A stretch of DNA of 64,000 bases. It comes from Rhynchopus sp. YZ270_cl-10. Its lineage: Eukaryota; Euglenozoa; Diplonemea; Diplonemida; Diplonemidae. Each line of letters opens with the position of its first letter. Position 1 is the stretch's first letter. Shown here one piece after another: positions 41,686 to 49,992 of the stretch. The position numbers were made by a program, and so were the translations under genes. The stretch covers positions 310,001 to 374,000 of the forward strand of contig OZ037929.1 in assembly GCA_964035575.1 (NCBI GenBank). Direction: 5' to 3'. Under the pieces are notes generated by a model, which had not been told where the DNA came from, made no database searches, and saw nothing but the letters and a program-made list of their open reading frames with translations.

Positions 41686-43101
41686 TCACTGCAGTGCCTG
41701 CACAAGGGAACGCATGGCAACACGGGCGTGCTCCCTCCCGCACTCAGGCAGACGCAACACCTGAGCCTCCAGACGCTCCTCCAGCATGTCCTCCTGGCCC
41801 AAGACCCAGAGGCCAAGCAGCTCCACCACCTGCTCCTTCACACCTCCAAGTGCCCCGACCAGCCACGTCCCACCAACACCCATGTCGTTCCCACAGGCCA
41901 CATGTGCAGACGGCGTCTCAAGCGGTGCAGCCCTTGCCACGTACTCCTGCAGGTGCTCCGCAACAAGGCTCTGCTGCACCTTCCCAGACGCAACAAGCCA
42001 CCGCACCGTGCTCCACGCCAGGGCGGCGTGGCGTGCCTCCTCCGCCACAACTGCGTCCAGTGCACGTGTCATGGGCGACGCTGTGTCGTTCGCACAGCAG
42101 CCACGCTTCAGCGCAGCCTGCAGGGCCGCACCCGTCTCACCCACACCGCCCTCGTCAAACGTGCTCAGGGCAACCGCCACAGGGTCGTTCTTGATCGCAA
42201 TGTTGTGTGCAGGGAAGGGTGCCACCACATACTCAGCATCGTCTCCACAGCCCGTGCCCAGCCACTGCGCCACCACAAGACACATCTCTGCATGGCCCAC
42301 CTCCTGCATCGCTGCCATGTGCACCGCTGTCAGCAGACGCAGCGGCGCCCCGACACCCACAAGCTCAAGCGACACTCTTGCAAACGACGCCACTGCGGCA
42401 TGCTCGTCCTTTGCAGCGTCACGCCACTCCGACGCAGCACGTCTCCGTTCACTGCATGTGTGCGGGCCGGGGTACGTCTGTTCTGGGTGGCTTCCAGCGT
42501 CACACTTCTCAAGCTCACTTGTCAGGGCAACTCCTGAGGATATGTAGGGTCTGCCAACAACAGACACATCCGTAGGTTTTAGCGCTGATTTCATGTAACA
42601 TGTTTCGTTCGTCTCTGGCTCCCCGTCCATATCGTATAGGGACGCATTGATGAAATAGTTGTAGTGTCCTTTGCATTCCCATTCTCCCATCCACGTACTT
42701 GTATCACTATGTGGGAATACATCCTGGAGTGTGCAGTTTATGGCGGTAGTTGAATGGATGTTCCAGGTGTCCCTGCGCGCCACATTCTCGAGCATGCTTT
42801 CCAGGTTGTTTCGTGACTGCTGCGTCACATTGGAGCCACAGGACTCGACTCTCAGGTCATATCTCGAAGGAAGGTGACCGTACCGGAAATAATGGTAAAA
42901 CCACCAGGGAAGGGAGGGTGTGTCGTCATCGCCCTTGTTCTTGACCGCAATCACCACCGCAGGCACCGTGACCACCACCAACGCCACAAAGCACACCACA
43001 GCCACAACGCAGAAGTGCCCCCTCGTCTTCGTCTGCATCATCTCAACCTCCTCACCGTCGCACGTCCTCACCTCTGCAGGTGCAGCAGTGTTGCTCGACA
43101 T
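41686..43101 (-). CDS. Membrane-anchored ferritin-like protein, copy 3 (long)
   Basis: Predicted at 471 residues. The N-terminus and membrane anchor are as in copy 2b. The ectodomain differs from copy 2b at about 30-35% of positions (for example HYFRYGHLPSRYDLRVESC, TSTWMGEWECKGHYNY, FINASLYD). The ferritin domain differs from copies 1 and 2b by one residue (AHNIAI instead of AHSIAI) and shares a handful of silent changes with copy 4, so 3 and 4 form one sequence pair and 1 and 2b another. The frame continues open upstream of the chosen Met through the conserved 5' flank. Confidence 0.75.
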   Translation of the reverse strand: MSSNTAAPAEVRTCDGEEVEMMQTKTRGHFCVVAVVCFVALVVVTVPAVVIAVKNKGDDDTPSLPWWFYHYFRYGHLPSRYDLRVESCGSNVTQQSRNNLESMLENVARRDTWNIHSTTAINCTLQDVFPHSDTSTWMGEWECKGHYNYFINASLYDMDGEPETNETCYMKSALKPTDVSVVGRPYISSGVALTSELEKCDAGSHPEQTYPGPHTCSERRRAASEWRDAAKDEHAAVASFARVSLELVGVGAPLRLLTAVHMAAMQEVGHAEMCLVVAQWLGTGCGDDAEYVVAPFPAHNIAIKNDPVAVALSTFDEGGVGETGAALQAALKRGCCANDTASPMTRALDAVVAEEARHAALAWSTVRWLVASGKVQQSLVAEHLQEYVARAAPLETPSAHVACGNDMGVGGTWLVGALGGVKEQVVELLGLWVLGQEDMLEERLEAQVLRLPECGREHARVAMRSLVQALQ

Positions 43102-43261
43102 CGTGGGGTGCAGTGTACCAGTGTCACAATGAGGAAAGAAGATGTGTTTGTCGTGGAGATACCTGTTGAGGTGCTGTACGTGAAGGTGTTGCTTGTGAAA
43201 GATGAGCAGGGTTTTGCTGGGGCACAGAGTGAGTCGTGTCAGTCGCGGACGTCCACACGAA

Positions 43262-44403
43262 GCTTTGCACTTCACCACACCCGCCCGCGCCCCACCCTTA
43301 CCAAGCCAAGGACCCAGTTCAACAGCAACGATCTGAACAAGCCGTTGAAGATATGAGTAACATGGAGAAGGCATGCAAAAGACGAGGTCTGTTCTGTTTC
43401 TTTATTGTGAACAGTATCAGAAAAATAGCATAAATATACTGCAGCAATATCACACAATGCAGCGAGGCACAGCACGCCTGAAAAATGGCTTGGCTGCAAA
43501 ATGCATCTGAGGCGTGGAGGAGGCAGACAAGTATTTCCGACTACGCCTCAGCCACGCCTGGGCATTTTTTATCCGACCATAGTGAGGCCGACTTAGCCTC
43601 GTTGCATATGATGGCAAATGGAAGAAGGAACTAAAATGATGAGATCTTTCTGTTGTTCTAAAGCAGTGCAATAATTACGGTCATCCACGAAACAGGTTGC
43701 CAAAGGTATCAAAGGTGAAAAAGCATGAGTGGCTACTTGCCATGCACAGTGCACCACACAGTGGTATGTGCCTTCAGCCTGTTTCATTACTGAGACACCA
43801 CACGGCAACGGCGTGTCAACCATGCAACGTGCAGCACACTGCCACAACAAAACTATAAACAAAGAACAAGAAAAAATCCTTGCCAGACGAATGTTCGTGC
43901 ACACATCTTCAAAGTGGAGGTGGACAGGTGATAACAAATTAAAAAGTTAAAAAAAAAACACTGACGACGGCCGGGAACGTATCCCGAACTGATGTGTCGT
44001 CCAGGTCGAAAAGATTGAGAAAAGAATATTGAAAAAGATGAACCTAAGCCTCGCTTAGAACACCTTCATACAATCGTTAAGAAAGGCTCTATTGTGTGCG
44101 ACGGTGCATTAGCAGGCAAGATGCGAAAGATACACATGAACGTTCAACCCCAACTCTTCCTGACCTGTTGTGAGGTGTATCTCTTTCCTCTCAACAGCAG
44201 GAAGTAAGGGGAGACGGACGTATCTGCCGTATGAGGGGTGTGATGCGATCACGCGAAATTGGAAGGGAAAAAAAGAGAAGTTGAAAAGTGCAAACAGGAA
44301 AATAACATAATCATGGATAAGCGCTGGAACAGACCATGGGGGAGAAAACAGTTTCACAACTTGGAAGGAGCGGGGCAATGCAAGCAGTCTGCGTTGCACG
44401 TAC
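43262..44403. other. Intergenic, no gene supported
   Basis: About 1.1 kb. Near 43500-43600 GCCTC/GAGGC-rich inverted sequences (GACTACGCCTCAGCCACGCC) occur. A family-A hairpin is at 44030. Confidence 0.4.
44030..44067. repeat. Hairpin family A copy, downstream of the amastin-like gene
   Basis: AAAGATGAACCTAAGCCTCG then CTTAGAACACCTT. The stem CTAAGC/GCTTAG is kept with a very short loop. Confidence 0.55.
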
Positions 44404-45102
44404 TCAGTTCTGAGAAGGGTAGTGCCCAGTGGGCAGCATCTGTTTGCCATGGACAACATGTGCAGTAGGAGCCACAGCCTCGACATCATCAATGTTGTTT
44501 GCAGGGGCAGCATCAGTCCACCCAGTGAGGCAGAAGAGGAGGCAGTTCACGATACCAAGCCCAGCCGCAACAAAGATGAACGGAATCCCGTAGTTCAGGG
44601 AGCACTCAGAGAGGGAGTGGTCGTTGTCACTCGAATGGAGCAGCGAGTCGTCGTTGATGAGGTTCTTGTGCACTGCACCCAGCAGGATCGAGCCGCAGAT
44701 CACCGCAAACAACGCTCCAAACAGGTGGATGAAGCCAGCAAACCTCCCCACAGACTGCGGCAGCATGCCCACACACGACGCAGCGAAGAATGTGATTGCA
44801 GACATAATGGCAAACGCCTGTGCCGCCTTAAAGAGTGTACTCACCTCGTCCAGGTCCTTCGTCTTGATTTCCAGTGAAATCCACTCACCAAACAACATGA
44901 ACGATTGTTTACCTCTGAACAGCCCTGTCGCCGGCATGGGTAGCTCAGTCACCGCAGGCAGCGTCGGGTTCAAGACAATGGGATGGTCAAGGGACACAAA
45001 GCAAGCCTTCGTCACACTGTTATCCGCGGCAGCAGTTGCAATGATGAAGCATATCGCAACAGTGCTGCACACCAGCATCACGACGCGTGCAGTGGTGCAC
45101 AT
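44404..45102 (-). CDS. Amastin/claudin-like four-pass membrane protein
   Basis: Predicted at 232 residues with four hydrophobic segments: an N-terminal signal-like helix (about 7-26), then about 93-115, 120-145 and 172-200, and a cytosolic tail. After an extracellular loop with FRGKQSFMLFGEWISLEI, the sequence LFKAAQAFAIMSAITFFAAS matches the second helix of kinetoplastid amastins, and LNYGIPFIFVAAGLGIVNC resembles their fourth. The two-cysteine amastin signature in the first loop is incomplete, so claudin-like is the safer fold name. Met at 45102 is chosen because the hydrophobic helix follows directly. The Pro/Thr-rich frame upstream is not membrane-compatible. Confidence 0.6.
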   Translation of the reverse strand: MCTTARVVMLVCSTVAICFIIATAAADNSVTKACFVSLDHPIVLNPTLPAVTELPMPATGLFRGKQSFMLFGEWISLEIKTKDLDEVSTLFKAAQAFAIMSAITFFAASCVGMLPQSVGRFAGFIHLFGALFAVICGSILLGAVHKNLINDDSLLHSSDNDHSLSECSLNYGIPFIFVAAGLGIVNCLLFCLTGWTDAAPANNIDDVEAVAPTAHVVHGKQMLPTGHYPSQN

Positions 45103-45229
45103 TGTTTTGTGTTTTGTGTTTTGTTTCGTATAGTTACTGAGTCGTGGTGTGGGTAGGGTGGGTGGGTGGGTGGGTGGTATGGGCACAAACCATCACAATA
45201 CGTACTCAGTAACGATTGGCGTCAGTTCA

Positions 45230-45375
45230 ACAGGTCCAAAGTGGAAGTACACCATATTTGGGTTCCTCCTGGTCTGTCTTGGTCGCTGTTTCATGCTGAG
45301 TGCAAACACCCTTCATATGTACCCGAGCCAGGCTTAAACATTAGGACGGTCACCTCCCGCAGGACAAAACAGAAG
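45230..45375. repeat. Orphan copy of the ferritin-family 5' block
   Basis: Matches 26980-27115 almost exactly (TCCAAAGTGGAAGTACACCA, then TTGGGTTCCTCCTGGTCTG). It lies upstream of the amastin-like gene without a ferritin-family gene, so upstream sequence has been exchanged or duplicated on its own. Confidence 0.65.
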
Positions 45376-45539
45376 AGTCCCGCACCCCTCGGGCCAACGA
45401 GGAAACAAAGACGGCACACTTTGTCCTGTATGTGGCAACTGCAGGGATGTTGAATTTCGTTACGTTAGGCCCGCTCCTTGGGTCCACGACTCCCTTGGTC
45501 TGACCCACAAACATGAATAATAACTGCAATAGGATGTGT

Positions 45540-46255
45540 ACTAAGACTTTGCAACGTGCAAGATGAGGAGAACTGAGAAGCGCGATAAACCCAAAGTCAG
45601 TGACTACTTGGGAGTGATTGGGAAAGTCGTGAAGTCTGTGACAGCACGTCGAGAGATAAATCGACAGAACGAAAGAACGAATGCTTGTTCAAAAACAAAA
45701 CTACCTCCCCCACCATTGTCTAGTTAACATTGCAAAGGAAGAGATAGGCTTCAAATAGTGCTGTCGTGCAAGGCTAAGGGTCACCTAACAAAAATCCGCA
45801 AACATAAGAACACTTGACCGGCATTCTGCGTAACACATGCAACCCTCTTAAGAGGGCCTTTTGCATTGTGAAACTCGAACATTTTTACGGTCGCGATAAT
45901 CCACGTTCAACAGAAATGAACTGTGTTGAACCAGTGTGAACGCTCTTGTTGCAAGAGCAGTTTTCCAACTGGCGTGAAGATACGGAAGCCTCGTGTGCCT
46001 TCCGATGGTGAACCTTGCACACGGAAGTGCGAAAGGAAGCACGTTTTCTACGCACCTCATGTTCTCATGTCTTGGGTAAAAGGCTTTGTCAAGCTCTCAA
46101 AGATTATGCAAGATGTGTGTTTTGTTTTGTTTCGTGTTCTGAAAAAACGTATCGGTAATTAAGACGCTGCCAAAATAATTTATGCAAATAAAGGGTTGAG
46201 AAACACAAGAAAAAGTCAGCCAGAAAAAGCAAGCCATCCAAACACCACCACACCC
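45540..46255 (-). repeat. Conserved 3' block of the ferritin family, full length
   Basis: Matches 25540-26250 throughout, with both the palindrome and the hairpin retained. Confidence 0.7.
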
Positions 46256-47644
46256 TCACTGCAGTGCCTGCACAAGGGAACGCATGGCAACACGGGCGTG
46301 CTCCCTCCCGCACTCAGGCAGACGCAACACCTGAGCCTCCAGACGCTCCTCCAGCATGTCCTCCTGGCCCAAGACCCAGAGGCCAAGCAGCTCCACCACC
46401 TGCTCCTTCACACCTCCAAGTGCCCCGACCAGCCACGTCCCACCAACACCCATGTCGTTCCCACAGGCCACATGTGCAGACGGCGTCTCAAGCGGTGCAG
46501 CCCTTGCCACGTACTCCTGCAGGTGCTCCGCAACAAGGCTCTGCTGCACCTTCCCAGACGCAACAAGCCACCGCACCGTGCTCCACGCCAGGGCGGCGTG
46601 GCGTGCCTCCTCCGCCACAACTGCGTCCAGTGCACGTGTCATGGGCGACGCTGTGTCGTTCGCACAGCAGCCACGCTTCAGCGCAGCCTGCAGGGCCGCA
46701 CCCGTCTCACCCACACCGCCCTCGTCAAACGTGCTCAGGGCAACCGCCACAGGGTCGTTCTTGATCGCAATGTTGTGTGCAGGGAAGGGTGCCACCACAT
46801 ACTCAGCATCGTCTCCACAGCCCGTGCCCAGCCACTGCGCCACCACAAGACACATCTCTGCATGGCCCACCTCCTGCATCGCTGCCATGTGCACCGCTGT
46901 CAGCAGACGCAGCGGCGCCCCGACACCCACAAGCTCAAGCGACACTCTTGCAAACGACGCCACTGCGGCATGCTCGTCCTTTGCAGCGTCACGCCACTCC
47001 GACGCAGCACGTCTCCGTTCACTGCATGTGTGCGGGCCGGGGTACGTCTGTTCTGGGTGGCTTCCAGCGTCACACTTCTCAAGCTCACTTGTCAGGGCAA
47101 CTCCTGAGGATATGTAGGGTCTGCCAACATAAATACGAGATAGCTCTGCTTTCATGTAACATGTTACGTTCGTCTCTGGCTCCCCGCCCGCATCGTACAG
47201 GGACGCGTTGATGACATGGTTGTGTTCGCCTTTGCAGTCCCATTCTCCGATCCACACATCTATGTCATTTGGGAATACGTCCTGGAGTGTACACCTTGCG
47301 GTGTTGTAGTACATGATCCACCTTCCGTGCCGGCGCACTTCACGCAGAAGACTCGTCTGCAGGTTGTTTCGCGACTGCTGCGTCACGTTAGAGTCGCAGG
47401 TCGTGACCGCCAGGTGATACGACGATGAATAGATAGGGGACCACCAGGCAAAGTAGGGCGTATCGGCATCGCCCTCCTTGTTCTTCACCACAATCACCAC
47501 CAAAGGCACCGTGACCACCACCAACGCCACAAAGCACACCACAGCCACAACGCAGAAGTGCCCCCTCGTCTTCGTCTGCATCATCTCAACCTCCTCACCG
47601 TCGCATGTCCTCACCTCTGCAGGTGCAGCAGTGTTGCTCGACAT
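46256..47644 (-). CDS. Membrane-anchored ferritin-like protein, copy 4 (long)
   Basis: Predicted at 462 residues. It has the same anchor as the others (VPLVVIVV variant). The ectodomain is the most divergent among the long copies (AVTTCDSNVT, NDIDVWIGEWDCKGEHNH, AGGEPETNVTC) and the spacer before GRPYISSGVALT is shorter. Four cysteines and the sites N-V-T, N-A-S and N-V-T are kept. The ferritin domain is identical in protein to copy 3. Diiron ligands are intact. Confidence 0.75.
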   Translation of the reverse strand: MSSNTAAPAEVRTCDGEEVEMMQTKTRGHFCVVAVVCFVALVVVTVPLVVIVVKNKEGDADTPYFAWWSPIYSSSYHLAVTTCDSNVTQQSRNNLQTSLLREVRRHGRWIMYYNTARCTLQDVFPNDIDVWIGEWDCKGEHNHVINASLYDAGGEPETNVTCYMKAELSRIYVGRPYISSGVALTSELEKCDAGSHPEQTYPGPHTCSERRRAASEWRDAAKDEHAAVASFARVSLELVGVGAPLRLLTAVHMAAMQEVGHAEMCLVVAQWLGTGCGDDAEYVVAPFPAHNIAIKNDPVAVALSTFDEGGVGETGAALQAALKRGCCANDTASPMTRALDAVVAEEARHAALAWSTVRWLVASGKVQQSLVAEHLQEYVARAAPLETPSAHVACGNDMGVGGTWLVGALGGVKEQVVELLGLWVLGQEDMLEERLEAQVLRLPECGREHARVAMRSLVQALQ

Positions 47645-47879
47645 CGTGGGGTGCAGTGTACCAGTGTCACAACGAGGAAAGAAGATGTGTTTGTCGTGTA
47701 GATACCTGTTGAGGTGCTGTACATGAAGGACAGTTCTGTGTTGCTTGTGAAAGATGAGCAGGGTTTTGCTGGGGCACAGAGTGAGTCGTGTCAGTCGCGG
47801 ACGTCCGCACGAACGTTCCGACACAGGGTTAAGCTTTACTGGGGCAGGGACTGTTCCCTCCCTGAGGACAAAACAGAAT

Positions 47880-48185
47880 ACCTAACAAAAGCCGCAAACA
47901 TAAGAACACTTGACCGGCATTCTGCGTAACACATGCAACCCTCTTAAGAGGGCCTTTTGCATTATGAAACTCGAACATTTTTACGGTCGCGATAATCCAC
48001 ATTAAACTGAACTGAACTGTGTTGAACCAGTGTGAACGCTCTTGTTGCAAGAGCAGTTTTCCAACTGGCGTGAAGATCGGAAGCCTCGTGTGCCTTCCGA
48101 TGGTGAACCTTGCACACGGAAGTGCGAAAGGAAGCACGTTTTCTACGCACCTCATGTTCTCATGTCTTACGTAAAAGGTTTCATT
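47880..48185 (-). repeat. Conserved 3' block of the ferritin family, truncated
   Basis: Runs from AACACTTGACCGGCATTCTG to CTCATGTCTTACGTAAAAGG, where the coding region of copy 5 takes over. The gene-proximal part of the block is missing. Confidence 0.65.
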
Positions 48186-48682
48186 AGACTTCCTCTCAAG
48201 AAACACATGTCGTTCGTCTGTGGCTCCCCGCGGGTATCCCTTACGGTCACGTTGACGACGGTTGTGTAGCTGCCTGTGCAGTCCCATTCTTCGGTCCACT
48301 CATAGTCCCGAGGTAATGGGAATACATCCTGAACTGTGCAGTTTATGGCGGTGTCATTATTGATCGTCACCCCGTTGTCATACATCTCGATATATACCAC
48401 ACCACGTACACTGTATCGCGTGACATTAGTGTCGCAGGACACTACCAGGTGGTACTTATTTGCGGGAGGGAACAAGTGCCCAAGAAGCAGGTTAATCACC
48501 TCATCATCACCCTCCTTGTCCTTCACCGCAATCACCACCGCAGGCACCGTGACCACCACCAACGCCACAAAGCACACCACAGCCAGAACACGGAAGTGCC
48601 CCCTCGTCTTCGTCTGCATCATCTCAACCTCCTCACCGTCGCATGTCCTCACCTCTGCAGGTGCAGCAGTGTTGCTCGACAT
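48167..48682 (-). CDS. Short ferritin-family member without the ferritin domain, copy 5
   Basis: Predicted at 171 residues: standard N-terminus and anchor, then an ectodomain with CDTNVT, NCTVQDVFP, WDCTG, VNVT and NDMC motifs. The last codons (MKPFT and TAA) come from the conserved 3' block itself, so the gene was joined to that block at a different point from copy 2a. The ferritin domain is absent. As a type II protein it would display only the ectodomain. Confidence 0.65.
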   Translation of the reverse strand: MSSNTAAPAEVRTCDGEEVEMMQTKTRGHFRVLAVVCFVALVVVTVPAVVIAVKDKEGDDEVINLLLGHLFPPANKYHLVVSCDTNVTRYSVRGVVYIEMYDNGVTINNDTAINCTVQDVFPLPRDYEWTEEWDCTGSYTTVVNVTVRDTRGEPQTNDMCFLRGSLMKPFT

Positions 48683-48880
48683 CGTGGGGTGCAGTGTACC
48701 AGTGTCACAACGAGGAAAGAAGATGTGTTTGTCGTGTAGATACCTGTTGAGGTGCTGTACGTGAAGGTGTTGCTTGTGAAAGATGAGCAGGGTTTTGCTG
48801 GGGCACAGAGTGAGTCGTGTCAGTCGCGGACGTCCGCACGAACGTTCCGAAGACACATGTCCAAAGTGGAAGTACACCCC
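48683..48880. repeat. Ferritin-family 5' block
   Basis: Conserved upstream sequence (GATGTGTTTGTCGTGTAGAT, GAGTCGTGTCAGTCGCGGAC). The match ends near 48880, where unrelated DNA begins. Confidence 0.6.
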
Positions 48881-49992
48881 TCTCCCGCATACAATTTGCC
48901 GCCATTTTTAGCAAATTATAGACGGAACTCACTTCGTTGCATATCATATCCAGCCCTGCAACCAGGGGACCGAAACCCACCCACACAGAGGATGAAAATA
49001 GGGATAAGGGAACTGGGGGAGGTGGGGGTGCACTTTAAGAAAAATCGGTTCGGTAAAAAAAGGGGGAGGTTTGTACCCGCCCCAGGACAACAATTTGTCT
49101 AACTCATTTAGACAAAATTGCCGTTAAAATGGAAAAAAAAGGGGGGGAGAGTGCTAAGCCCGCTGGTGGCTATTGACCAATAAACACAATCGATACAAGC
49201 GGTTGATGCAACAACTGGACTACTGGAGCAGTTCATTGGTCTTCCTCTGCCTCAATGGCGGTTGTGGTTTCGCTTGCGCTTGGGATTCTTGGCGACCTCT
49301 CAGGAAAGGCGTCCTTACTACTTCTGTGCCACCTGTATAGTAATAGAGAAATGAATTCTGCGTTGCAAACAACATACGAGAAATGACACTAAAAATATAC
49401 ACCACACTCCGACCTTTCCTTGTTTCCCGCAACACAAAGCAATAAAGACAGGGGGAAAAAAAAAGGAGGATATTGTGGTGAAAACACCGTCGGTAAAGTG
49501 TGGCTCTAAAATATCCAAAATAGAAAAAAAGTTGGAGCGTAGTCGTTTAATTCCCTAGCATGTCATCTAATCTTTTTAAAGAGACGAAGTGCAAAACAAA
49601 TGTCTACAAGAGCATTTCGGAGCCTCCCCTATCAAAAGAGGTTGAAAAAAGTTGTTGAGAAACCAAAAAAAATAAAACTCTTCCTTTTTTAGATAGATAT
49701 TCAGTAAAAAGAAACGAAAACAAGGAAAAAAAGAGAGAAAGTTTTTTCGTTGATCGCTCGAATTAGTGTCCCTGAGTGAATGAATCTGGGGAGTAATTCG
49801 GCAAGCACTATCTAAAAACAGAGTTTTATTTTTATATGACGATTCTCGTATATTCAAAAAAAAAATGGTTGGTTCTCTCTTGCTTTGGCTTTTGTGTTTT
49901 TTGAAAACTTGGTTGTATCAGTGTAGACACCCGAGGATGAACTCCACTTTTTTTGTTTTTCCGAAGAACGCATTTTAGTTTGATATTAACTT
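48881..49992. other. Intergenic, with one weak exon candidate
   Basis: Contains the palindrome CAATTTGTCTAACTCATTTAGACAAAATTG-like hairpin at 49090-49120 (stem TTGTCTAA). A minus-strand stretch 49220-49342 follows a TTACTATACAG acceptor and is open to a stop in two frames, but I cannot connect it to any gene. Confidence 0.3.
49909..49950. repeat. Small hairpin family B, copy downstream of the 734-residue gene
   Basis: ACTTGGTTGTATCAGTGTAG then ACACCCGAGGATGAACTCCA. It starts about 45 bases after the stop codon at 49993. Confidence 0.55.
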
